Assembly (NCBI GenBank): GCA_934845495.1 | Contig: CAKWRB010000018.1 | Coordinates: forward strand, 1-14,208 | Source of the DNA: an uncultured bacterium | GTDB taxonomy: Bacteria; Bacillota; Clostridia; Oscillospirales; Ruminococcaceae | DNA length: 14,208 nt | Direction of reading: 5' to 3' | Shown: positions 6,183 through 13,057 of the stretch, one piece after another | How positions within the stretch are numbered: the first letter of the stretch is position 1 | Layout: each line of letters begins with the position of its first letter | Position numbers and translations under genes: made by a program | Notes under the pieces: generated by a model | Database searches by the model: none | Seen by the model: only the letters and a program-made list of their open reading frames with translations | What the model was told of the DNA's origin: nothing

Positions 6183-6224
6183 GAGAACTATTTTTGAATT
6201 TTCGGTGAAGCAGCGGTTTTCGAC

Positions 6225-6253
6225 TTGATTTTTACAAGGGAGTTTGGTATCAT
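6225..6253 (+). promoter_or_regulatory. Promoter of tRNA-Gly
   Basis: TTGATT (6225-6230), 17-bp spacer, TATCAT (6248-6253) preceded by TGG (extended -10). The mature tRNA begins 15 bases after the -10 box. Confidence 0.8.
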
Positions 6254-6267
6254 AGTAGATACCAGAT

Positions 6268-6341
6268 GCAGGCGTAGTTTAGTGGTAAAACATCAGCTTC
6301 CCAAGCTGAGGTTGCGGGTTCGATTCCCGTCGCCTGCTCCA
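6268..6341 (+). tRNA. tRNA-Gly, anticodon CCC
   Basis: A 74-base cloverleaf. The acceptor arms GCAGGCG/CGCCTGC pair fully, the D arm is GTTT/AAAC, the anticodon stem TCAGC/GCTGA encloses TTCCCAA (anticodon CCC, reads GGG), and the T arm GCGGG/CCCGT encloses TTCGATT. Discriminator T and the CCA end are encoded. It has its own promoter and a terminator directly after. Confidence 0.96.
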
Positions 6342-6348
6342 CCAGACT

Positions 6349-6388
6349 GAGTCTGGACGCAATTCGCGTTCCAGGCTCTTTCTTTTTT
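6349..6388 (+). terminator. Terminator of tRNA-Gly
   Basis: GAGTCTGGACGC (6349-6360), loop AATTC and GCGTTCCAGGCTC (6366-6378) pair with one G-U and one bulged base, followed by TTTCTTTTTT. Confidence 0.82.
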
Positions 6389-6444
6389 CCTAAATGAACA
6401 GCTCACATCCCAGTCGATCTAAACTAACCAGGTTAGCCATCTAT

Positions 6445-6479
6445 AAAGCCCCGGATGCATCATATGTCCGGGGCTTTTT
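6445..6479 (+). terminator. Second intrinsic terminator downstream of tRNA-Gly
   Basis: AAAGCCCCGGA (6445-6455) pairs perfectly with TCCGGGGCTTT (6467-6477), with TTTTT running to 6479. No gene lies between it and the tRNA-Gly terminator. A six-base palindrome (CTAACC/GGTTAG, 6424-6436) precedes it. It may be a backup terminator, or end a short transcript. Confidence 0.8.
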
Positions 6480-6511
6480 CTCTCTGTATAGCAAAGGCGG
6501 AAAAATCAGGC

Positions 6512-6547
6512 AAAAGAAAGAGCCCGGAGCGCAACTTAGCTCCGGGC
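6512..6547 (-). terminator. Terminator of tRNA-Leu
   Basis: Minus strand: GCCCGGAGC (6547-6539), eight-base loop, GCTCCGGGC (6530-6522), then TCTTTCTTTTG. It starts ten bases after the tRNA 3' end. The plus strand also has CTTTTT after the stem, so it could act in both directions. Confidence 0.85.
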
Positions 6548-6556
6548 CTTTTTGGA

Positions 6557-6640
6557 TGGTGCCGCTGACGGGGTTCGAACCCGTACGGTATAACCTCGGG
6601 ATTTTAAGTCCCGTGTGTCTGCCAGTTTCACCACAGCGGC
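6557..6640 (-). tRNA. tRNA-Leu, anticodon UAA
   Basis: An 84-base class II tRNA read on the minus strand. The acceptor GCCGCTG pairs with CAGCGGC, the anticodon stem CGGGA/TCCCG encloses CTTAAAA (anticodon TAA, reads UUA and UUG), a 12-base variable arm AGGTTATACCGT is typical of leucine tRNAs, and the T arm ACGGG/CCCGT encloses TTCGAAC. Discriminator A and CCA are encoded. It has a separate strong promoter and a terminator. Confidence 0.96.
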
Positions 6641-6660
6641 ATATTCAATCCTAAAGTAAT

Positions 6661-6689
6661 ATTATACAATACCACTGTGACAAAGTCAA
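6661..6689 (-). promoter_or_regulatory. Promoter of tRNA-Leu
   Basis: On the minus strand TTGACT (6689-6684), 17-bp spacer, TATAAT (6666-6661). Near-consensus. The mature tRNA starts about 20 bases after the -10 box. Confidence 0.88.
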
Positions 6690-6701
6690 GGAAACACCTG
6701 G

Positions 6702-6742
6702 ATAGAAAAAAGGAGATGGGTTAAACCCATCTCCTTTTTCTA
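6702..6742 (-). terminator. Terminator of nifJ (bidirectional in form)
   Basis: A perfect 14-bp stem (6707-6720 with 6726-6739) and a five-base loop, with A and T tracts as the outer part. On the minus strand it ends in TTTTTT, 35 bases beyond the nifJ stop. It also shields the tRNA-Leu promoter from nifJ read-through. Confidence 0.92.
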
Positions 6743-6776
6743 TTTCAGCATTTGCCCATGCAGGCAGATACCGGAA

Positions 6777-9700
6777 TTATTCGTACAGCTTGGACAGCTT
6801 GTTCAGATGCTCGTACTTGTCCTCTGCGATCTTAGCAGCACGGTCGAACAGCTGATCAGCCTTGTCGGGGAAGGAACGCTTCAGCGAGCTGTAACGAACC
6901 TCGCCCTCGATGAAGGCTCTGTAATCAGCGGTAGGAGCCTTGGAATCCAGCTGGAAGGGATTCTCGCCAGCCAGAGTCTTTCTGGGATCGAAGCGGAACA
7001 TATGCCAGTAACCAGCAGCAACGGCATTCTTGATGGTCTCCTGAGCCTTGACCATACCGCCCTTGATACCCTGGTTGATACAGGGAGCGTAAGCGATGAT
7101 CAGGGACGGGCCATGGTAGCTCTCAGCCTCAGCAAAGGCCTTGATGCACTGGTTGTAGTCAGCACCCATAGCAACCTGAGCTACATATACATAGCCGTAG
7201 GTCATAGCGATGCCAGCCAGGTCCTTGTTCTTGATCTCCTTACCAGCTGCTGCGAACTGAGCCACAGCACCCAGAGGAGTAGCCTTGGAAGCCTGACCGC
7301 CGGTGTTGGAGTAAACCTCGGTATCGAATACCAGGATGTTTACATCCTCGCCGGAAGCGATAACATGGTCCAGACCGCCGAAGCCGATATCGTAAGCCCA
7401 GCCGTCACCACCGAAGATCCAGACGCTCTTCTTGGCCAGGAATTCCTTATCCTTCAGGATAGCCTGGCAGTACGGGCAGTCAGGATGCTTCTCGAGTTCG
7501 GCAACCAGAACCTTGGTAGCAGCCTTGTTGGCAGCACCGTCGTCCACGGTGGACAGGTAAGCCTCCATAGCAGCCTTCAGGGACTCGTCGGTAGCCTTCT
7601 CGTTGAGCTCCATGATCTTAGCGATCAGGTGGTTTCTCAGAGTGGACTGAGCCAGGTACATACCGTAGCCGTACTCAGCGTTATCCTCGAACAGGGAGTT
7701 AGCCCAAGAAGGACCATGACCTTCCTTGTTCACGGTGTAAGGAGTAGACGGTGCGGAGCCGCCCCAGATCGAGGAGCAACCGGTAGCGTTGGCAATGTAC
7801 ATTCTATCGCCGAACAGCTGAGTAACCAGCTTAGCGTAAGGAGTCTCGCCACAACCAGCACAAGCGCCGGAGAATTCGAGCAGAGGCTGCTTGAACTGCG
7901 AGCCCTTAACGGTGGTCTCCTTGAACTTCTCAGCAACCTCGGGCTTAGCGTCCAGAGACTGGCCATAAGCGAAGTTATCCTGCTCATGACGCTGAGAATC
8001 CAGGCTCTGCATTACGAGAGCCTTCTCGCCCTTCTTGCCAGGACATACAGCTGCACAAGAACCACAGCCGGTGCAGTCCAGAACGGATACAGTCATAGCG
8101 AACTTGTAGCCGGGCATACCAGTCATGTCGGTCATCTTCATGCCCTCGGGAGCCTTGGCAGCCTCATCAGCAGTCAGGACAACGGGACGGATAACGGCAT
8201 GCGGGCAGACATACGAACAGAAGTTACACTGGATACAGTTAGCGGGGTTCCAGGTGGGAACATCCACAGCGATACCGCGCTTCTCGTATGCAGCAGAACC
8301 CTGCGGGAAGGTACCGTCTGCATCCTTCAGGAAGGTGGATACAGGCAGCTTATCGCCGCGCTGAGCGTTAACAGGGGTCTGGATGTTGTTGACGAAGTCA
8401 ACCAGATCCTTGCGCTCGCCGGTGGCAACCGGGTAAACAAAGTCGCCCTCAGCGTCAGCCCAGGAAGCAGGAACCTTTACCTCTACCAGAGCGTCAGCAC
8501 CGGCATCGATAGCAGCATGGTTCATGGCAACTACCTTCTCACCCTTACGGCCGTAAGACTTGGTAGCAGCGTCCTTCATGTACTGAATAGCGTCAGCAGC
8601 AGGGATGATGTTGGCCAGCTTGAAGAATGCAGACTGCAGAACAGTGTTGATTCTCGAGCCCAGGCCGATCTCCTTACCGATCTTAACACCATCGATGGTG
8701 TAGAACTTGATGTTGTTGCGGGCAATGTATCTCTTTACAGAGCCAGGCAGTCTCTGCTCCAGCTCGTCCAGATCCCAACCGCAGTTCAGCAGGAAGGTAC
8801 CGCCGGGCTTCAGAGCAGCAGTCATGTCATACTTGTCCACATAAGAGGGGTTGTGGCAGGCTACGAAGTCAGCCTTCTCAACCAGGTAGGTGCTCTTGAT
8901 CGGCTTCTTACCAAATCTCAGGTGAGAGGTGGTAACACCGCCGGACTTCTTCGAGTCGTAGCTGAAGTAAGCCTGAGCATACATGTCGGTGTGGTCACCG
9001 ATGATCTTGATGGAGTTCTTGTTGGCACCAACAGTACCATCGGAGCCCAGGCCCCAGAAGATACAGCTGGTTGTGCCCTCAGGAGCAGTATCCGGATTCT
9101 CAGTGATCTCCAGGGACAGATGAGTTACATCATCATCGATACCAACTGTGAATCTCTCCTTGGGCTGTGCAGACTGAGCGTTGTTATAAACAGCGATCAC
9201 CTGAGCCGGAGTGGTGTCCTTGGAACCCAGACCGTAACGGCCGCCGAATACAGGAATGTTGGCAAACTTGCTGCCGCGCAGAGCCATAACAACATCCAGG
9301 TACAGGGGCTCACCAATGGAGCCGGGCTCCTTGGTTCTGTCCAGAACGGAGATGGTCTTAACAGTGTCCGGAATGGCGTCGATCAGGTGCTTAGCAGAGA
9401 AGGGACGGTACAGGCGAACCTTTACCAGACCAACCTTGCGGCCCTGAGCGAGCATCCAGTCGATGGTCTCCTCGATGGCGTCGTTTACAGAACCCATAGC
9501 GATGATCACATCGGTAGCATCCGGAGCGCCGTAGTAGTTGAACAGCTTGTAGTCGGTGCCGATCTTGGCATTGACCTTGTTCATGTACTCCTCAACGATA
9601 GCCGGAACAGCATCGTGGTAGGTGTTGCTGGCTTCGCGAGCCTGGAAGAAGATGTCAGGGTTCTGAGCGGTACCGCGCAGTACAGGATGCTCAGGGTTCA

Positions 9701-10322
9701 GAGCATGCTTGCGGAACTCCTCAACAGCGTCCATGTCCACCATGTCCTTGAGGTCCTCGTAATCCCAAACTTCGATCTTCTGGATCTCGTGAGAAGTACG
9801 GAAACCATCGAAGAAGTGCAGGAACGGAACTCTGGACTTCAGAGTGGCCAGGTGAGCAACAGCACCCAGGTCCATAACTTCCTGAACCGAGCTGGAGCAG
9901 AGCATTGCGTAACCAGTCTGACGGCAGGCATATACGTCCGAGTGATCGCCGAAGATGCTCAGAGCGTGGGAAGCGATGGCACGAGCAGATACGTGAATAA
10001 CGCTCGGCAGCAGCTCACCAGCGATCTTGTACATGTTGGGGATCATCAGGAGCAGACCCTGGGAAGCGGTGTAAGTGGTGGTCAGGGCACCAGCAGCCAG
10101 AGAGCCGTGTACGGCACCGGCAGCGCCAGCCTCAGACTGCATCTCTACCAGCTTTACGGTCTGGCCGAAGATGTTCTTCTTACCCTGGGCAGCCCACTCG
10201 TCGCTCACTTCTGCCATTACGGAAGAAGGAGTGATCGGGTAGATGGCAGCAACATCTGTAAACGCATAGGAAACATGAGCCGCAGCGTTGTTACCATCCA
10301 TGGTTTTCATTTTTCTTGCCAT
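6777..10322 (-). CDS. nifJ: Pyruvate:ferredoxin (flavodoxin) oxidoreductase, homodimeric type (1181 aa)
   Basis: Cytoplasmic enzyme that oxidatively decarboxylates pyruvate with CoA to acetyl-CoA and CO2, reducing ferredoxin. All domains are present in one chain. The N-terminal pyruvate site has YPITPSS with T31, E64 in MQSEAGAAGAVHG and R114, the same numbers as the active-site residues known in the Desulfovibrio africanus enzyme. Two [4Fe-4S] motifs follow (C696/C699/C702/C706 and C750/C753/C756/C760), then proximal-cluster cysteines C821, C824, C849 and C1081, and the TPP motif GDGWAYDIG (972-980) with N1006. The start at 10322 is chosen because MARKMKTMDGN aligns with family N-termini and GGGAGG lies ten bases upstream; an in-frame ATG at 10358 would put that ribosome site inside the gene. 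It is monocistronic, with a terminator at 6702-6742. Codon choice looks like that of a highly expressed gene. Confidence 0.96.
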   Translation of the reverse strand: MARKMKTMDGNNAAAHVSYAFTDVAAIYPITPSSVMAEVSDEWAAQGKKNIFGQTVKLVEMQSEAGAAGAVHGSLAAGALTTTYTASQGLLLMIPNMYKIAGELLPSVIHVSARAIASHALSIFGDHSDVYACRQTGYAMLCSSSVQEVMDLGAVAHLATLKSRVPFLHFFDGFRTSHEIQKIEVWDYEDLKDMVDMDAVEEFRKHALNPEHPVLRGTAQNPDIFFQAREASNTYHDAVPAIVEEYMNKVNAKIGTDYKLFNYYGAPDATDVIIAMGSVNDAIEETIDWMLAQGRKVGLVKVRLYRPFSAKHLIDAIPDTVKTISVLDRTKEPGSIGEPLYLDVVMALRGSKFANIPVFGGRYGLGSKDTTPAQVIAVYNNAQSAQPKERFTVGIDDDVTHLSLEITENPDTAPEGTTSCIFWGLGSDGTVGANKNSIKIIGDHTDMYAQAYFSYDSKKSGGVTTSHLRFGKKPIKSTYLVEKADFVACHNPSYVDKYDMTAALKPGGTFLLNCGWDLDELEQRLPGSVKRYIARNNIKFYTIDGVKIGKEIGLGSRINTVLQSAFFKLANIIPAADAIQYMKDAATKSYGRKGEKVVAMNHAAIDAGADALVEVKVPASWADAEGDFVYPVATGERKDLVDFVNNIQTPVNAQRGDKLPVSTFLKDADGTFPQGSAAYEKRGIAVDVPTWNPANCIQCNFCSYVCPHAVIRPVVLTADEAAKAPEGMKMTDMTGMPGYKFAMTVSVLDCTGCGSCAAVCPGKKGEKALVMQSLDSQRHEQDNFAYGQSLDAKPEVAEKFKETTVKGSQFKQPLLEFSGACAGCGETPYAKLVTQLFGDRMYIANATGCSSIWGGSAPSTPYTVNKEGHGPSWANSLFEDNAEYGYGMYLAQSTLRNHLIAKIMELNEKATDESLKAAMEAYLSTVDDGAANKAATKVLVAELEKHPDCPYCQAILKDKEFLAKKSVWIFGGDGWAYDIGFGGLDHVIASGEDVNILVFDTEVYSNTGGQASKATPLGAVAQFAAAGKEIKNKDLAGIAMTYGYVYVAQVAMGADYNQCIKAFAEAESYHGPSLIIAYAPCINQGIKGGMVKAQETIKNAVAAGYWHMFRFDPRKTLAGENPFQLDSKAPTADYRAFIEGEVRYSSLKRSFPDKADQLFDRAAKIAEDKYEHLNKLSKLYE

Positions 10323-10359
10323 GTTATGATATCCTCCCTTTGGATAATATGTTGGCATA

Positions 10360-10373
10360 GCGGATGAATCCGC
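10360..10373. other. Short palindrome in the nifJ leader
   Basis: GCGGAT-GA-ATCCGC lies between the nifJ -10 box and its ribosome site. It could be a small operator or an mRNA 5' hairpin; nothing more can be said. Confidence 0.4.
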
Positions 10374-10391
10374 ATATTTTTACCCATTCAA

Positions 10392-10420
10392 ATTTTATCA
10401 TCTTTGCCCGATTCTGTAAA
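10392..10420 (-). promoter_or_regulatory. Promoter of nifJ
   Basis: Minus strand: TTTACA (10420-10415), 17-bp spacer, TAAAAT (10397-10392) preceded by TGA, i.e. an extended -10. A TTGACT overlaps just upstream (10425-10420) but is 22 bp from the -10 box. Confidence 0.7.
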
Positions 10421-10466
10421 GTCAAGAAAATGTAAAATTGCCGTTTCGCCCGGCTTTTGCCCGATT
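10403..10466. repeat. Two direct copies of TTTGCCCGATT upstream of nifJ
   Basis: An 11-base sequence occurs at 10403-10413 (within the nifJ promoter spacer) and again at 10456-10466, 53 bases apart start to start, i.e. about five helical turns. It could be a paired regulator site. The rest of 10467-10583 shows no gene. Confidence 0.45.
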
Positions 10467-10583
10467 TTTAACAACAATTCTCACCTTTCCGCCCACTCTT
10501 TTGACAAAAATGAGAACTCTTCTTCGCAAAGATGTGTCTATTTTGCGGACGGATGTTGCCGCTGCAATGGTTTCCCGCCCCCA

Positions 10584-10612
10584 TTGACAGATTTCTCCGA
10601 AACGATTATAGT
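10584..10612 (+). promoter_or_regulatory. Promoter of the CBS-domain membrane protein gene
   Basis: TTGACA (10584-10589), 17-bp spacer, TATAGT (10607-10612). It leaves a leader of about 135 bases before the start codon, containing CCCGG-T-CCGGG (10628-10638) and no riboswitch that I recognise. Confidence 0.82.
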
Positions 10613-10754
10613 ATTCTTAAATCGGATCCCGGTCCGGGCTGCCTCCTGCCGGCTGTATGTATATAATAAGGTATTGCTGCTGCCCCGCCGCCTGGAAATG
10701 GAGCCGAAACGATAAGAAAAAACCACAAACACAAAGAAATGGAGTAAACTGAAT

Positions 10755-12113
10755 ATGGACCCTGACAGTAGTTCGATCTATCCCGCACTGGCTGCATTTG
10801 CGATCCTGCTGGTGCTTTCGGGGCTGTTTTCCACCACCGAAGCCGCCTTTACCGGCATCAATGACAGCCAGACCAAACGCCGCGCCGCCGAAGGCGACAA
10901 GCGCGCCCAGCAGATCATGGGCCTGATCCGCAAGCCCACGGTATTTATCTCGACCGTCCGGACCGGTTCCACCCTTTGCAATATGCTGGGGCTTGCTGTG
11001 CTCAGCCCCTCCCTGACCGACCTGTTCCTGCGGCAGGTCTATCCGGAGATGGAAAGCTCTGTGACCGCCTATCCGGTCTTTCTGATCCTCATCACCATGT
11101 TGGTGGGTATCATCACCATCGCCCTTGGCAATATCCTGCCCGGCCGGCTGGGGGATTTCTTCCCGGATCAGGCCGCCCGGATGCTCACCCCCTTTATGAG
11201 GGTCATGTCGATCCTGCTGCGGCCAGTGGTATGGTTCACTCTGGGCCTTGCCAACCTGGGGCTGCGGCTGCTGGGCCAGAACCCCAACCAGGAGCCGGAT
11301 ACCGTCACCGAGGAGGAGATCCGCATGATGGTGACCGTCGGCGAGGAAAAGGGCGCCATCGAGCAGCGCGAAAAGGATATGATCAACAACATCTTTGAGT
11401 TCGACGACCGTGCCGTCACCGAGGTGATGACCCACCGTATGGAGATGATCGCCCTCAAGGATACCGCATCGCTGGATGAAGCAGTCAAGGTGGCTCGGGA
11501 AACCGGCTACTCCCGGATTCCGGTCTACCATGAGGACATCGACGATGTGGTGGGCGTCCTCTACGCCAAGGACCTGCTGCTCTTTGTCAACGATGGCTGC
11601 AACAGCAAGGATTTCGACATCAAGGAGCTGCTGCACGAGCCCTTCTATATCCCCGAAACAGCCAAATGCACCGAACTGTTCAAGGACTTCCAGCGCAAGC
11701 AGCTGCACATGGCCATTGTCATCGATGAATACGGCGGCACCTACGGCATGGTGACCATGGAGGACCTGCTGGAGACCATCGTGGGCAACATCCAGGACGA
11801 GTACGATAAGGAAGAAAACGAATACCAGAAGCTCTCGGACACCGAGTACACCATCGACGGCTGGATCTCGGTGGATGAGGTGGAGGACCTGCTGGACATC
11901 AAGATCCCGGACGACACCGAATACGACACCCTGGGCGGCGTTGTGGTGGATATGCTCGGCGACCTGCCGGAGGAGGGAGAACACCCCTCGGTCCAGATCG
12001 ACCGAGTGCGCTTCACCGTCCTGGAAGTGGACGACCGCCGCATCTCCCGTCTCCGGGCAGAGATCCTGCCGGAGTACAGTCCTCTCCAAACCGAGGAGCG
12101 CCACCGGGACTAA
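10755..12113 (+). CDS. HlyC/CorC-family membrane protein: DUF21 (CNNM) + two CBS domains + CorC_HlyC domain (452 aa)
   Basis: Inner-membrane protein of the CNNM/CorC family, linked elsewhere to Mg2+ (or other divalent cation) efflux and often annotated as hemolysin. An N-terminal DUF21 region (about 8-195) has three to four hydrophobic segments and the start pattern FSTTEAAFTGI. Paired CBS domains follow (about 218-278, with VMTHRMEMIAL and GYSRIPVY; about 285-345, with IVIDEYGGTYGMVTMEDLLE), then a CorC_HlyC domain (about 360-440, ISVDEVEDLL and DTLGGVVVDMLGDLP). Length is normal. The family GE(x)xPK motif in DUF21 reads GNILPG (125-130), which removes the usual acidic residue and lysine. 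Start ATG has GGAG ten bases upstream; the gene has its own promoter and a terminator. Function as a transporter is inferred from the family. Confidence 0.88.
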   Translation: MDPDSSSIYPALAAFAILLVLSGLFSTTEAAFTGINDSQTKRRAAEGDKRAQQIMGLIRKPTVFISTVRTGSTLCNMLGLAVLSPSLTDLFLRQVYPEMESSVTAYPVFLILITMLVGIITIALGNILPGRLGDFFPDQAARMLTPFMRVMSILLRPVVWFTLGLANLGLRLLGQNPNQEPDTVTEEEIRMMVTVGEEKGAIEQREKDMINNIFEFDDRAVTEVMTHRMEMIALKDTASLDEAVKVARETGYSRIPVYHEDIDDVVGVLYAKDLLLFVNDGCNSKDFDIKELLHEPFYIPETAKCTELFKDFQRKQLHMAIVIDEYGGTYGMVTMEDLLETIVGNIQDEYDKEENEYQKLSDTEYTIDGWISVDEVEDLLDIKIPDDTEYDTLGGVVVDMLGDLPEEGEHPSVQIDRVRFTVLEVDDRRISRLRAEILPEYSPLQTEERHRD

Positions 12114-12145
12114 GCCGCTGGATTTTCACCATACTCTGTATCCTT

Positions 12146-12176
12146 CCCCTGAAGCACCCGCTTCAGGGGATTTTTT
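12146..12176 (+). terminator. Intrinsic terminator after the CBS-domain gene
   Basis: CCCCTGAAGC (12146-12155), loop ACCC and GCTTCAGGGG (12160-12169) form a perfect stem, followed by A and six T. Confidence 0.94.
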
Positions 12177-12204
12177 GTTTACTGCTCCGGTTTTCGGCCG
12201 GCTC

Positions 12205-12233
12205 TTTCCTTTCGGGGCAAAGTGTGCTATGAT
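12205..12233 (+). promoter_or_regulatory. Promoter of the YcxB-like gene
   Basis: TGC TATGAT (12225-12233) is an extended -10; the 17-bp-spaced -35 is TTTCCT (12205-12210), weak. The leader is about 80 bases. Confidence 0.55.
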
Positions 12234-12320
12234 ACTCTACACTACTTTTGTACGGGGCCCTGTGCCGCAAGGGAAAACACCGGGCTGCCCGGCCTGATCG
12301 CTGAAAGGAGGACCTATCCC

Positions 12321-12884
12321 ATGTCCGAAGAAACACGCCCTGCCCAGGAGGGGCGTCGGCCGGTCCACACCGCCCGGTTCCGCCTGACTCCTGCTGCCTA
12401 CACCCAGCTCAACCTCATCGTCCAGCGCCGCTCCCAGAAGAAGCGCCGCCTGGTCACCATCCTGCTGGCCACCGGTCTGACCCTGCTCTACTGCATAATC
12501 ACCCACCAGCCCCTGCACACCACCCTGCTGCTGATCGTCACCGAATCCATTGTAGTCTGGCCGCTGAGCTCGCTGATGGACAAGTGGTTCCTGAAGCTCT
12601 ATGCCCAGCGCAGCCAGAAGCTCTCCCCCGCTGCCCTGGACGAGCAGTACTTTGAGTTCTACGAGGACGGCTTCCAGGTCAACAGCCACAACACCAGCAG
12701 CTTTGTCAGCTACGACCGCATTGTTTCGCTGGCCCGCACCGACGACTACCTGGCCCTGTTCATCACCGAGGTCAACGCCTACCTGATCCTGGGCGATGCA
12801 GCCGACTGCGGTATGCAGGCCCTCACCGAATTTATCCAGCGCAAGATGAACGGCAAGCCGCTGGAAAACTACCGCACCCACTGA
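12321..12884 (+). CDS. YcxB-like two-TM membrane protein of unknown function (187 aa)
   Basis: A cytoplasmic N-terminus of about 43 residues, two hydrophobic segments (about 44-61 and 66-86) forming a hairpin, and a soluble C-terminal domain. The C-terminal part (109-155: YFEFYEDGFQV, then SFVSYDRIVSLARTDDYLALFI) resembles YcxB-like C-terminal domains, which look PH-like: a strand-rich unit after two TM helices. The start at 12321 is chosen because AAAGGAGG lies nine bases upstream; an in-frame ATG at 12222 lies inside the predicted promoter and has no ribosome site. The gene stands alone between two terminators. The family has no firmly known role, and I do not assign one. Confidence 0.75.
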   Translation: MSEETRPAQEGRRPVHTARFRLTPAAYTQLNLIVQRRSQKKRRLVTILLATGLTLLYCIITHQPLHTTLLLIVTESIVVWPLSSLMDKWFLKLYAQRSQKLSPAALDEQYFEFYEDGFQVNSHNTSSFVSYDRIVSLARTDDYLALFITEVNAYLILGDAADCGMQALTEFIQRKMNGKPLENYRTH

Positions 12885-12898
12885 CAAAATGCCAAAAT

Positions 12899-12936
12899 CC
12901 CCCTGCTCTTAGCTTTAAAGGGCAGGGGGACTTTTT
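12899..12936 (+). terminator. Intrinsic terminator of the YcxB-like gene, possibly shared with livF
   Basis: CCCCCTGC (12899-12906) pairs with GCAGGGGG (12922-12929), with inner CTT/AAG pairs, then CTTTTT. On the minus strand the stem is followed by ATTTT, so it may also stop livF transcription from the other side. Confidence 0.88.
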
Positions 12937-12950
12937 GTTCCCGGAACGGT

Positions 12951-12991
12951 CAGCAGCCGCCGGTCGAGGGGAACACGACCGGCGGCTGTTG
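12951..12991. other. Strong 16-bp GC-rich hairpin without a T tract between convergent genes
   Basis: CAGCAGCCGCCGGTCG (12951-12966) and CGACCGGCGGCTGTTG (12976-12991) pair over 16 bp with one wobble and a nine-base loop. No T run follows on either strand. It lies 66 bases beyond the livF stop on the minus strand and could protect the livF 3' end or help termination. Confidence 0.6.
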
Positions 12992-13016
12992 ATTTGGAAA
13001 TTCAGGACTTTATCGC

Positions 13017-13035
13017 AAACCGGTGGGAAACCGGT
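13017..13035. repeat. Tandem AAACCGGT pair just after livF
   Basis: AAACCGGT occurs at 13017-13024 and 13028-13035, separated by GGG. Because ACCGGT is self-complementary, the pair can also fold as a 6-bp hairpin. It may be part of the livF 3' end structure. Confidence 0.4.
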
Positions 13036-13057
13036 CTGACGCAGAGGAACCAGGGAT

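Noticed and set aside
6394-6654. An 86-codon plus-strand frame between the tRNAs
   Set aside because: It runs over two terminators and the antisense of tRNA-Leu, so it cannot be a real gene.
10323-10358. An upstream ATG extending nifJ by 12 residues
   Set aside because: The extension covers the GGGAGG ribosome site, and family N-termini align at MARKMKTMDGN; active-site numbering also matches the shorter form.
6807-10367. A 1186-codon open frame on the plus strand opposite nifJ
   Set aside because: The nifJ frame contains all PFOR motifs. The antisense frame is S/L/V-rich with no recognisable domain; its openness follows from the near absence of TTA, CTA and TCA codons in nifJ.
10613-10754. 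Mg2+ (M-box) riboswitch in the leader of the CorC-like gene
   Set aside because: The leader is short, and I could not find the conserved helices or a terminator within it.
10617-12104. A 495-codon minus-strand frame opposite the CBS-domain gene
   Set aside because: Histidine- and glycine-rich antisense shadow without a ribosome site; the plus frame encodes DUF21-CBS-CorC.
12222-12320. An upstream in-frame start for the YcxB-like gene
   Set aside because: The ATG lies in the predicted -10 region and has no ribosome site, while AAAGGAGG fits the ATG at 12321.
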